A DNA stretch of 64,000 nucleotides from Reyranella massiliensis 521 (GTDB taxonomy: Bacteria; Pseudomonadota; Alphaproteobacteria; Reyranellales; Reyranellaceae), in the NCBI RefSeq assembly GCF_000312425.1, contig NZ_HE997181.1, positions 4,716,045-4,780,044 on the forward strand, given 5' to 3'. The position numbers and the translations under genes are program-made. Under the pieces are notes generated by a model that had not been told where the DNA came from, searched no databases, and saw only the letters and a list, made by a program, of their open reading frames with translations. Positions within the stretch are counted from its first letter, which is position 1. The number at the start of each line of letters is the position of its first letter. Of this stretch, positions 55,977 to 64,000 are shown piece after piece.

Positions 55977-58900
55977 GCCGGCACTCCCGTCGGGCCGCCG
56001 GAGGAGCCCAGGGCGCGGGCGACACGGCTTGGCTGGTCGCGGTCGCGACGGCGGAAGCGGTCGAGGTAAAGATAGATGACGGGCGTGGTGTAGAGGGTCA
56101 GGATCTGGCTCACGATAAGGCCGCCGATAATCGATATGCCAAGCGGCCGGCGCAACTCCGCGCCGTCGCCATATCCCAGCGCCAGCGGAAGCGCGCCGAG
56201 GATCGCGGCCATGGTCGTCATCAGGATCGGACGGAAGCGCAGCACGGCCGCCTCGTGGATGGCCACCGCCGGCTCCAGACCTTCGCGACGTTCTCGTTCC
56301 AGGGCGACGTCGATCATCATGATGGCGTTCTTCTTCACGATACCGATCAGCAGCAGAACGCCGATCATGGCGATGATGCTGAACTCCACGCCCGAGAACT
56401 GCAGTGCCAGCAGGGCGCCGACACCGGCCGACGGCAAGGTCGAGAGGATGGTGATCGGATGGATGTAACTCTCGTAGAGGATGCCGAGCACGATATAGAC
56501 CGCGGCGAGCGCCGCCAGCACGAGCAGCAGTTGGTTGTTCAGCGATTGCTGGAAGGCGCGCGCCGTGCCCTGGAACGATCCGTGCAGCGTGGTCGGCACG
56601 CCGATCTCGCGCATCGTCTCGTTCACGTAGGCGACCGCATCGCTCAAGGTCTTGCCCGGCGCCAGGTTGAAGGAGATCGTGCTGGCCACGAACATGCTCT
56701 GGTGATTAACCGCCAACGGCGTGGTGCCGTATTCGTAGCGGGTCAACTGCGTCAGCGGGATCAACGTCTCGGCGGCCGTACTGACCGCGGCGCCGGTCGA
56801 CGCCCCGCCGCGGCCACCGATGGCGATCTGATTGGTCCGGGCGTTGCGCAGCGCCTGGGCGGGATCGGCGGCGATCGCCGCCTTGGCGCCGATGGCCGGC
56901 GACGCCAGCGCACCGGCGATGCCGCCGGAGGTCTGCGTCCCGCTCAGCGCCCCGCCCGACGTGCTGACATAGATGTCCTTCAACGTCTCCGGGCTCGCCC
57001 ACCATTGCGGCGCCACCTCCATGACGACGTGGTACTGGTTGAGGGCATTGTAGATTGTCGAAACCTGGCGCTGGCCGAAGGCGTCGTAGAGCGTCGCCGA
57101 GATGGCGCGCGTGGACACGCCGAGGCGGCTCGCCGCGTCCCGATCGATGGTGAGGTTGATCTGCAGGCCGCGTTGCTGCTGGTCGGAGTCGACGTCGGTG
57201 ATGACGGACGTGTCTTTCTGCAGCGCCTCGGTCAGCTTCGGTCCCCAGGCATAGAGGTCGGGCAACGAATCGGCCTGCAGGGAGAACTGGTATTGCGCAT
57301 TGCTCTGCCGGCCGCCGACCCGGATATCCTGCACCGACTGCAGGAACAGCATTGCACCCGGCACCTGCGCGAGCCTGGGCCGCAGCCGCGCGATCACCTG
57401 ATCGGCCGAGACGTCGCGCTCGCCGAGCGGCTTCAGGGTCGCGAACATGAAGCCCGAGTTGGTCTGGAAGCCGCCGGTGAAACCCGCGACGCTCGCAATC
57501 GCCGGATCGGACCGCACGATCTCGATGAACTGACGGAACTTCCGCCGCATCGCCTGGAAGGAAATGCTCTGATCGGCGCGAATGCCGCCGACGATGCGTC
57601 CGGTATCCTGCTGCGGGAAGAAGCCCTTGGGGATGCTGACATAGAGATGGATGTTGAGCAGCACGGTTCCCAGGAAGACCAGGATGGTGATCAGCGGATG
57701 GCGCAGCACCAGGCCCAGGCTGCGGCCGTACAGGGCCTGCAGCAGCGCGAAGGCCCGCTCGCTCGCCCGGAAGAACCAGCCCGGCGGCCGATCCTGCGGC
57801 TGGCGCAGCACGTAGGCGCACATCATCGGCGTCGCGGTGAGCGACACGACCATGGAAACGACGATTGCCACCGACAGGGTGACGGCAAATTCGCGGAACA
57901 GGCGGCCGACGATTCCGCCCATCAGCAGGATCGGGATGAACACGGCGATCAGCGACAGACTCATCGACACGACGGTGAAGCCGACCTCGCGGGCGCCCTT
58001 GAGCGCGGCCTCGATTCGCGACATTCCCTCTTCAATGTGCCGCGAGACGTTTTCCAGCACGATGATCGCATCGTCGACCACGAAGCCCGCCGCGATGGTC
58101 ATCGCCATCAGCGACAGGTTGTTGAGGCTGTAGCCCAGCAGGTACATGCCGCCAAAGGTGGCGATCAACGACACCGGCACGGTCACGGCCGCGACGAACC
58201 CGGCCCGCGCCGAGCGCAGGAAGGCGAAGGTGACCAGCACCACCAGGATGACGCTGATCACCAGCGCCGAACCCACTTCCTTGAGTGCGGCGCGAATCGT
58301 GGTGGTGCGATCGGCCACCACCTCGACGTCGACATCGTTGGGCATCGCCGCCTGGAGTTCCGGCAGCAGTTCCTTGATCGCGTCGACCGTCTCGATGATG
58401 TTGGCGTTGGGCTGCTTGTAGATGATCACCAGCACCGAGCGCTTGCCGTTGGCTTGCCCTTCGTTGCGGATGTCTTCGGTCGAGTCGATCACCTCCGCCA
58501 CATCCGACAGCCGGACAGGCGCGCCATTGCGCCAGGCGATGATCAGCGAGCGGTACTGGTCGGCTGTGGTCGCCTGATCGTTGGAATAGATCTGGTAGCG
58601 GCGATCGCCGTGCTCGATCGCGCCCTTGGGCGAGTTGGCGTTGGCCGCAGCAATGGCCGCGCGCACGCTCTCCAGGCCGATGGCATACTTGTTCAGCGCC
58701 GTCGGGTTGATCTCCACCCGCACCGCCGGCAGAGAGCTGCCGCCCAGCTGGACCTGTCCTACCCCGCTCACCTGGCTGATCTTCTGCTGCAGGATGTTGG
58801 AGGCGGCGTCGTACAGGCGGCCCTGGCCCAGCGTGTTCGACGTCAGCGCGATCACCATGACCGGGGCATCGGCGGGGTTGATCTTGCGATACTGCGGGTT

Positions 58901-59275
58901 GTTGCGCAGATCGGTGGGCATGTCGGCGCGCGCCGCATTGATCGCGCCCTGCACGTCGCGCGCCGCTCCGTCGATACTGCGCGACAGATCGAACTGCAGG
59001 ATGATGCGCGAATTGCCGACCGTGCTCGACGACGTGATCTCGCTGATGCCGGCGATGGCGCCGAGCCGCCGTTCCAGCGGCGTGGTCACGCTGGTCGCCA
59101 CCGTCTCCGGCGAGGCGCCCGGCAGATTGGCGGTGACGAGAATGGTCGGGAAATCGATCTTGGGCAGCGGCGACACCGGCAGCTTGAAGAAAGCCACCAG
59201 GCCCGCCAATGCCAGGCCGATCGTCAGCAAGGTCGTGGCGACCGGCCGCGCGATGAAGGGTGCGGACAGATTCAC
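55973..59275 (-). CDS. mdtC: RND multidrug efflux permease, MdtC-like
   Basis: 1100 residues starting at GTG 59275, which overlaps the MdtB-like stop (GTGA). [20 protein letters not shown] is the N-terminal span; [20 protein letters not shown] carries the proton-relay Asp pair of TM4; [20 protein letters not shown] and [20 protein letters not shown] are C-terminal RND motifs. An extra Ala/Gly-rich stretch of about 60-70 residues follows [17 protein letters not shown] in the second porter loop, before [12 protein letters not shown]. It should form hetero-trimers with the MdtB-like protein. Confidence 0.95.
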   Translation of the reverse strand: MNLSAPFIARPVATTLLTIGLALAGLVAFFKLPVSPLPKIDFPTILVTANLPGASPETVATSVTTPLERRLGAIAGISEITSSSTVGNSRIILQFDLSRSIDGAARDVQGAINAARADMPTDLRNNPQYRKINPADAPVMVIALTSNTLGQGRLYDAASNILQQKISQVSGVGQVQLGGSSLPAVRVEINPTALNKYAIGLESVRAAIAAANANSPKGAIEHGDRRYQIYSNDQATTADQYRSLIIAWRNGAPVRLSDVAEVIDSTEDIRNEGQANGKRSVLVIIYKQPNANIIETVDAIKELLPELQAAMPNDVDVEVVADRTTTIRAALKEVGSALVISVILVVLVTFAFLRSARAGFVAAVTVPVSLIATFGGMYLLGYSLNNLSLMAMTIAAGFVVDDAIIVLENVSRHIEEGMSRIEAALKGAREVGFTVVSMSLSLIAVFIPILLMGGIVGRLFREFAVTLSVAIVVSMVVSLTATPMMCAYVLRQPQDRPPGWFFRASERAFALLQALYGRSLGLVLRHPLITILVFLGTVLLNIHLYVSIPKGFFPQQDTGRIVGGIRADQSISFQAMRRKFRQFIEIVRSDPAIASVAGFTGGFQTNSGFMFATLKPLGERDVSADQVIARLRPRLAQVPGAMLFLQSVQDIRVGGRQSNAQYQFSLQADSLPDLYAWGPKLTEALQKDTSVITDVDSDQQQRGLQINLTIDRDAASRLGVSTRAISATLYDAFGQRQVSTIYNALNQYHVVMEVAPQWWASPETLKDIYVSTSGGALSGTQTSGGIAGALASPAIGAKAAIAADPAQALRNARTNQIAIGGRGGASTGAAVSTAAETLIPLTQLTRYEYGTTPLAVNHQSMFVASTISFNLAPGKTLSDAVAYVNETMREIGVPTTLHGSFQGTARAFQQSLNNQLLLVLAALAAVYIVLGILYESYIHPITILSTLPSAGVGALLALQFSGVEFSIIAMIGVLLLIGIVKKNAIMMIDVALERERREGLEPAVAIHEAAVLRFRPILMTTMAAILGALPLALGYGDGAELRRPLGISIIGGLIVSQILTLYTTPVIYLYLDRFRRRDRDQPSRVARALGSSGGPTGVPA

Positions 59276-62200
59276 GGCGCCCCCTCGCCCACCTCGCCGC
59301 GAACCGGGTAAAGCGGCGCATCGGGCGGCAGGCCGCGCAGGCGGCGGCCCAGCCGGTCGAAGGCGAGATAAATCACCGGCGTCGTGAAGAGCGTCAGCAC
59401 CTGGCTCACGATCAGGCCGCCCACGATGGTGAGGCCGAGCGGCTGGCGCAGCTCTGAGCCGGTGCCGGTGCCCAGCATCAGGGGCAGTGCGCCGACAAGG
59501 GCGGCGACGGTGGTCATCAGGATCGGCCGGAAGCGCAGCAGGCAGGCCTGGTGGATCGCTTCGCGCGGCGACTTGCCCTCGTTGCGTTCGGCGTCGAGGG
59601 CGAAGTCGATCATCATGATCGCATTCTTCTTCACGATGCCGATCAGCAGCACGATGCCGATGATGGCGACCACGCTGAGTTCGCTCCCCGCCAGCATCAA
59701 CGCCCACAGCGCGCCGATGCCGGCCGACGGCAGGGTCGAGAGGATCGTGATGGGATGGATGTAGCTCTCGTAGAGCACGCCCAGCACAATGTAGACGGTG
59801 ACGATGGCCGCCAGGATCAGCAGGAGCTGGCTGTCGAGCGACTTCTGGAAGGCGAGTGCCGCGCCCTGGAAGTGCGTGGTGATCGACCGCGGCATGCCGA
59901 TCTCCTGCTGCGCCGCGACGATGGCGTTGACCGCGGCGCCCAGCGCATAGCCCGGCGCCAGGTTGAAGGAGATGGTGGTGGCCGGAAACTGGCCGAAACG
60001 GTCGAGCCGCAGTGGCGCTGCCCGTTCCTCGAACGTCGCGATGGCCGACAGCGGCACCTGCTTGCCGGCCTGGGAGCCGGGAAGGTAGAGGCTGTTCAAC
60101 GCCTCCAGCGAACGCCCCAGCGCCGGCTCAACCTCGTAGATGACGCGATACTGGTTCGACTGCGTGTAGACGGTCGAGACGATGCGCTGGCCGAAGATGT
60201 CGTAGAGCACGTTGTTGACGGTCGCGGCGGTGATGCCGAACCGGGCCGCAGCATCCCTGTCGATCTTGATAAACATCGACAGGCCCTTGTTTTGAAGATC
60301 GCTCGTCACGTCGACGATTTCGGGCAGGCGGCCAAGCCGCTCCATCAGACGCGGCACCCAGATGTCGAATTCGTCGGCCTTCGCGCTCTCCAGGACGAAC
60401 TGATACTGGGTGCGGCTCACCGTCGAATCGATCGTGAGGTCCTGCACCGGCTGCATGTAGAGCGAAATGCCCACGACCGAGGCCGCTTCGCGCTGCAGCC
60501 GGCGGATGATCTGGGTCGCCGACAGCGAACGTTCGCCGCGCGGCTTGAGGTTGATCAGCATGCGGCCCGAGTTCAGCGTCGGGTTGGTCCCGTCGACGCC
60601 GATAAAGGACGCAAGGCTCGCGACATCGGGATCCTTGAGAATGACCTCGGCCAACGCCTGCTGGCGCTTGCTCATGGCGTCGAAGGAAACGCTCTGCGGC
60701 GCCTCCGTAACGGCCTGGATCAACCCGGTATCCTGAACCGGGAAGAAGCCTTTAGGCACGACGACGTAGAGGAGCACCGTCAACGCCACGGTGCCGACCG
60801 CGACCAGCAGGGTCAGCGTCTGATGACGGAACACCACAACCAGGCAACGATCGTAGAAATCGATCAGGCGGGCGAACCAGCGCGCGCCCATCGCCTGCTC
60901 CTCGCCGCCGGCATGGGTGCGGGTTTCCGTCGTCGTCTCGGGGCCGGCCGCCGCATGCGGCCGCCGGCGAAGAAGCTGCGCGCACAGCATCGGCACCAGG
61001 GTCAGCGACACCACGGCCGAGATCAGGATGGTCACGGAGAGGGTGACGGCGAATTCGCTGAACAGGCGCCCCACGACGTCGCTCATGAACAGCAACGGGA
61101 TCAACACGGCGATCAGCGAAACGGTAAGCGACACCACCGTGAAGGCGATCTGCCGTGACCCCTTGAGGGACGCCGCCAGGGGATCCTCGCCGCGCTCGAT
61201 GTAGCGGGCGATGTTCTCGATCATGACGATCGCATCGTCGACCACGAAGCCGGTGGCGATGGTCAAGGCCATGATCGACAGGTTGTTCAGGCTGAAGCCC
61301 GCGAGATACATGACCGCCAGCGTGCCGACCAGCGACAGCGGCACCGACAAGCTCGGGATCAGCGTGGCGCGGGCGTCCCCTAAGAAGGCGAAGATCACCG
61401 CCACGACCAGGATGACCGCGAAGGTGAGCTCGATCTGCACGTCGCGTACCGAGGCGCGGATCGTCACGGTGCGGTCGGTCAGCACGGCGACGTCGAGCGA
61501 GTTCGGCAGGGTCTCTCGAAGCTGCGGCATCAACGCCTTGATGCGGTCGACGACGTCGATGACGTTGGCGCCGGGCTGGCGCTGGACGTTAACGATCACG
61601 GCCTGGACGCTGTCGGCCCACGCCGCGATGCGGTTGTTCTCCTGCCCCTCCTCGACCGTCGCCACGTCGCGGATGCGCACCGGCGCACCGTTGCGGTAGG
61701 CCACGACGATGTCGCGGAACGTGTCGGGATCGGTGATCTGGTCGTTGGCGTTGATGGTGAGCGCCCGCGCCGGCCCGTCGAAGTTGCCTTTGGGCGTGTT
61801 CACGTTGGCGTTGGCGATGACGGTGCGCAGATCGTCGATGTTGAGACCGTAAGCGGCAAGCGCCGTCGGATTGGCGCGGATGCGCACGCCGGGCTTCTGC
61901 CCGCCTTCCAGGCTGACAAGGCCGACGCCCGGAATCTGCGAGATCTTCTGTGCCAGTCGTGTATCGACCAGATCATGGATCTTGGTCAGCGGCTCGGAGC
62001 GCGACGTGACGGCGAGCGTCAGTACAGGCGCGTCGGCCGGATTGACCTTGGCGTAGATCGGTGGCGCCGGCAGATCGCCCGGCAGCAGGTTGCCCGCGGC
62101 ATTGATGGCGGCCTGCACCTGCTGCTCGGCGATATCGAGACCGAGCTTCAAGTCGAACTGCAGGGTGATGGCCGATGCGCCCGCCGAACTGGTCGAGGTC

Positions 62201-62439
62201 ATCTGATTGAGGCCGGGCATCTGCCCGAACTGACGTTCGAGCGGCGCCGTGACCGACGTCGTCATCACCTCCGGGCTGGCGCCGGGATAGAGCGTCAGCA
62301 CGCGAATGGTCGGATAGTCGACCTGAGGCAGCGCGGAGAGTGGCAGGAAGCGGTAGGCAATGATGCCCACCAGCATGATCGCCACCATAAACAGCGAGGT
62401 GGCAACCGGCCGTTCGATGAAAATCCGCGACGGATTCAT
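59272..62439 (-). CDS. mdtB: RND multidrug efflux permease, MdtB-like
   Basis: 1055 residues. [20 protein letters not shown] then [20 protein letters not shown] is the standard MdtB opening; [20 protein letters not shown] contains the TM4 Asp pair, and [20 protein letters not shown] is the TM10-11 region. A charged cytoplasmic insertion ([20 protein letters not shown]) follows the middle of the protein at roughly residue 500. The first of two permeases; it follows mdtA by 12 bases. Confidence 0.96.
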   Translation of the reverse strand: MNPSRIFIERPVATSLFMVAIMLVGIIAYRFLPLSALPQVDYPTIRVLTLYPGASPEVMTTSVTAPLERQFGQMPGLNQMTSTSSAGASAITLQFDLKLGLDIAEQQVQAAINAAGNLLPGDLPAPPIYAKVNPADAPVLTLAVTSRSEPLTKIHDLVDTRLAQKISQIPGVGLVSLEGGQKPGVRIRANPTALAAYGLNIDDLRTVIANANVNTPKGNFDGPARALTINANDQITDPDTFRDIVVAYRNGAPVRIRDVATVEEGQENNRIAAWADSVQAVIVNVQRQPGANVIDVVDRIKALMPQLRETLPNSLDVAVLTDRTVTIRASVRDVQIELTFAVILVVAVIFAFLGDARATLIPSLSVPLSLVGTLAVMYLAGFSLNNLSIMALTIATGFVVDDAIVMIENIARYIERGEDPLAASLKGSRQIAFTVVSLTVSLIAVLIPLLFMSDVVGRLFSEFAVTLSVTILISAVVSLTLVPMLCAQLLRRRPHAAAGPETTTETRTHAGGEEQAMGARWFARLIDFYDRCLVVVFRHQTLTLLVAVGTVALTVLLYVVVPKGFFPVQDTGLIQAVTEAPQSVSFDAMSKRQQALAEVILKDPDVASLASFIGVDGTNPTLNSGRMLINLKPRGERSLSATQIIRRLQREAASVVGISLYMQPVQDLTIDSTVSRTQYQFVLESAKADEFDIWVPRLMERLGRLPEIVDVTSDLQNKGLSMFIKIDRDAAARFGITAATVNNVLYDIFGQRIVSTVYTQSNQYRVIYEVEPALGRSLEALNSLYLPGSQAGKQVPLSAIATFEERAAPLRLDRFGQFPATTISFNLAPGYALGAAVNAIVAAQQEIGMPRSITTHFQGAALAFQKSLDSQLLLILAAIVTVYIVLGVLYESYIHPITILSTLPSAGIGALWALMLAGSELSVVAIIGIVLLIGIVKKNAIMMIDFALDAERNEGKSPREAIHQACLLRFRPILMTTVAALVGALPLMLGTGTGSELRQPLGLTIVGGLIVSQVLTLFTTPVIYLAFDRLGRRLRGLPPDAPLYPVRGEVGEGAP

Positions 62440-62451
62440 GTCGCGGCCTGA

Positions 62452-63762
62452 TTACTGGCGGGGTGGCGTCGGCTGTGCCGCAGCAGCGCCGCCGCCGCCA
62501 TTGGCCTGCTGGCGCTGCCTCTGGCCCTGCTGCCCCTGATCGTGTTGTCCCTGACCTTGCTGCTCCTGCGCCTTGCCCTCCGGCACGGCCGTGGCGACGG
62601 GCGGCCCGCCGGCGGTACGCGGCGTCGTTCCGGGCCGGCGGATCTTGGCGCCGTCACGCAGGCGGTCAACGCCGTCGACCACGACATTGTCGCCGACCTG
62701 CAGGCCCTTCGTGATGGCAACCTTGTCGCCATCCGAAGCGCCCAGCTCGACGACGCGGATCGTCACCGTATCGTCGGGCTTCACCAGGTAGACGAACGTT
62801 CCGGGCTGGCCGCGCTGGATGGCGGCAATCGGCACGACCGTCGCATCCGTCACCGTGTCGACCAGGAGACGGACGTTCACGAACTGGTTGGGGAACAGAC
62901 TTTCGTCGGCGTTCTCGAACACTGCGCGCAGGCGCACCGTGCCGGTGGTCGTATCGATCACATTGTCCGTCGTATCGAGCCGGCCGAGCGCCAGTTCGTT
63001 CTTCTGCGAACGGTCGAACACGCGCACTTCAAGATTGGCGCCAGCCGCCAGGCGCTTGCGCACCGACGGCAGTGTATCTTCGGGGATAGTGAAGATCACC
63101 GAGATCGGCTGGACCTGGATGATGACGCATATGCTGGTCGCGTCGCCCATCGTCACGTAATTGCCCTTGTCGACCATGCGCAGGCCGATCTTGCCGGTGA
63201 GCGGCGCCACGATGCGCGTGTAGGTGACGTTGAGCTTTGCGGCATCGACCAGCGCCTGGTCGATCACCAGCGCGGCCTCGTACTGCCGCACCAGGGCGAC
63301 CTGCGTGTCGTACTGCTGGCGGGCAATCGAATCCTGCGCCACCAGCTTCTTGTAGCGTTCGAGGTCGGCCTGGGCGTTCTTGAGCAGCGCCTCGTCCTTC
63401 TGCTGCTGGCCGATTGCCTGTTGCAGGGCGACGTCATAGGGCCGCGGGTCGACCAGAGCGAGCAGATCCCCCTGCTTCACCGTCTGGCCTTCCTTGAAGT
63501 AGACGTCCATGAGCTGGCCGGTGATCTGGGTCTTGACGTTGACCGTCGCCAGCGGCGTCACCGTGCCCAACGCCCTGATCGTAATGGGGATATTGCCCTT
63601 GGCCGCGGTTGCCAGGCCGACCGGAACGGCAGCCCCAGCGGCAAAACGGCTACCGCCCTGACGGGCCGGCGGGGCCGAGCCGGGCTGCGACATATACCAG
63701 CCTGCGCCAGCAACAATGGCCAGCCCGAGGCCGATCCCGAGCAGGGTTCGCAGCCGTTTCAT
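62452..63762 (-). CDS. mdtA: RND efflux periplasmic adaptor, MdtA-like
   Basis: 436 residues. Membrane anchor MKRLRTLLGIGLGLAIVAGA. Lipoyl/barrel-sandwich part: ALGTVTPLATVNVKTQITGQ and VYFKEGQTVKQGDLLALVDP; helical hairpin QQQKDEALLKNAQADLERYK; then beta-barrel TYTRIVAPLTGKIGLRMVDK and VVPIAAIQRGQPGTFVYLVK. The C-terminal about 45 residues are a Gln/Gly-rich low-complexity tail (QEQQGQGQHDQGQQGQ). First gene of mdtA-mdtB-mdtC-oprM. It connects the pump to the outer-membrane channel. Confidence 0.95.
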   Translation of the reverse strand: MKRLRTLLGIGLGLAIVAGAGWYMSQPGSAPPARQGGSRFAAGAAVPVGLATAAKGNIPITIRALGTVTPLATVNVKTQITGQLMDVYFKEGQTVKQGDLLALVDPRPYDVALQQAIGQQQKDEALLKNAQADLERYKKLVAQDSIARQQYDTQVALVRQYEAALVIDQALVDAAKLNVTYTRIVAPLTGKIGLRMVDKGNYVTMGDATSICVIIQVQPISVIFTIPEDTLPSVRKRLAAGANLEVRVFDRSQKNELALGRLDTTDNVIDTTTGTVRLRAVFENADESLFPNQFVNVRLLVDTVTDATVVPIAAIQRGQPGTFVYLVKPDDTVTIRVVELGASDGDKVAITKGLQVGDNVVVDGVDRLRDGAKIRRPGTTPRTAGGPPVATAVPEGKAQEQQGQGQHDQGQQGQRQRQQANGGGGAAAAQPTPPRQ

Positions 63763-63830
63763 CGCTTAGTTACACCCTAGAAAGCGGTCAGTTACATATA
63801 CTACGAACCGAACCGCCCGAGTCTCCCCCA

Positions 63831-63866
63831 CCGATAAGGCGGGCGCAAGGCAACCCGCCTCATCGG
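63831..63866. terminator. Thirteen-pair hairpin 3' of thiC
   Basis: CCGATAAGGCGGG-N10-CCCGCCTCATCGG forms a stem of 12 Watson-Crick pairs with one A-C mismatch on the plus strand; on the minus strand the mismatch becomes a G-U pair, giving 13 pairs. It lies 24 bases beyond the thiC stop and 68 bases before mdtA. The strand bias of stability fits termination of thiC transcripts, though no T-run follows. Confidence 0.5.
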
Positions 63867-63889
63867 GCTCGTCTACGCTTTGTAGACGT

Positions 63890-64000
63890 TCAGTCGGCGG
63901 CCTTTTCCGGGACATAGAGAGAATTGCCTCCTTCCCGGAACTTGGCGCTCATTTCGTCCATGCCCTTCCTGGCGTAATCGCGGATGTCCTGGGTGATGCG
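63890..64000 (-). CDS. thiC: Phosphomethylpyrimidine synthase, C-terminal end (runs off right edge)
   Basis: The last 36 codons are visible: RITQDIRDYARKGMDEMSAK then FREGGNSLYVPEKAAD and TGA. This is the normal end of ThiC just after its Cys-rich radical-SAM segment. ThiC converts aminoimidazole ribotide to HMP-phosphate in thiamine synthesis. The gene lies upstream of mdtA on the same strand, separated by a strong hairpin, so it is probably a separate transcription unit. Confidence 0.85.
   Translation of the reverse strand, partial: RITQDIRDYARKGMDEMSAKFREGGNSLYVPEKAAD

Noticed and set aside
55901..59311. Very long open frame antisense to the MdtC-like gene (1136 codons)
   Set aside because: It is Arg/His/Gln-rich antisense text without domains, opposite a full RND permease.

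Overview
This 64 kb window is GC-rich, densely coding chromosomal DNA from a bacterium, most probably an alphaproteobacterium. The gene set and protein style (fds-type formate dehydrogenase, tandem MdtB/MdtC RND pumps, several spermidine/putrescine-type ABC transporters, SYLF protein, NDUFA9-like protein) would suit a Reyranella-, Bradyrhizobium- or Rhodospirillales-like organism, but no 16S gene is present and the genus is inference. I see no insertion sequence, prophage, CRISPR array or plasmid function. Both edges cut genes: the start of ribonuclease D on the left and the last 36 codons of thiC on the right.

Left third (1-20,000). A tRNA-Leu(CAG) and rnd precede an NDUFA9-like protein. A glutamate synthase locus follows in which gltD and gltB are separated by a glutathione transferase and a tautomerase. 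Next come an enoyl-CoA hydratase-like gene and scoAB (3-oxoacid CoA-transferase). A broken OmpA-domain gene and a SYLF protein lead into a B12 nucleotide-loop cluster (cobP, methyltransferase, histidine phosphatase, cobS) that may be read through from an arsR-SRPBCC-GST operon. cobT is divergent from arsR across a perfect palindrome.

Centre (19,000-36,200). This is a catabolic region for what look like amines or amides. Two complete PotABCD-type ABC transporters are transcribed back to back from one intergenic region (25,823-25,991). The leftward one ends in an FAD amine-oxidase-like gene. The rightward one carries an amidase between its ATPase and permeases. It is followed by a second, paralogous FAD oxidase, a DUF2817/M14-like zinc peptidase and an orphan family-5 solute-binding protein. 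Two LysR regulators and a class I glutamine-amidotransferase-like protein (Cys form of a selenoprotein family) flank the system. The substrate is unknown.

Right third (36,200-64,000). Contents in order: exbB-exbD-tonB; a TetR/TauD divergent pair with clear palindromes; a carboxymuconolactone decarboxylase-like protein; a secreted aldo/keto reductase; an NAD+-dependent formate dehydrogenase operon (fdsG-fdsB-fdsA-fdsD plus an epimerase-like gene, without fdsC) with its LysR regulator; a Tat/lipoprotein FAD oxidase whose D-amino-acid-oxidase signature sits before its Rossmann motif (apparent circular permutation); dinB; a nitroreductase; a methyltransferase; metY; and an mdtABC-oprM type RND efflux operon.
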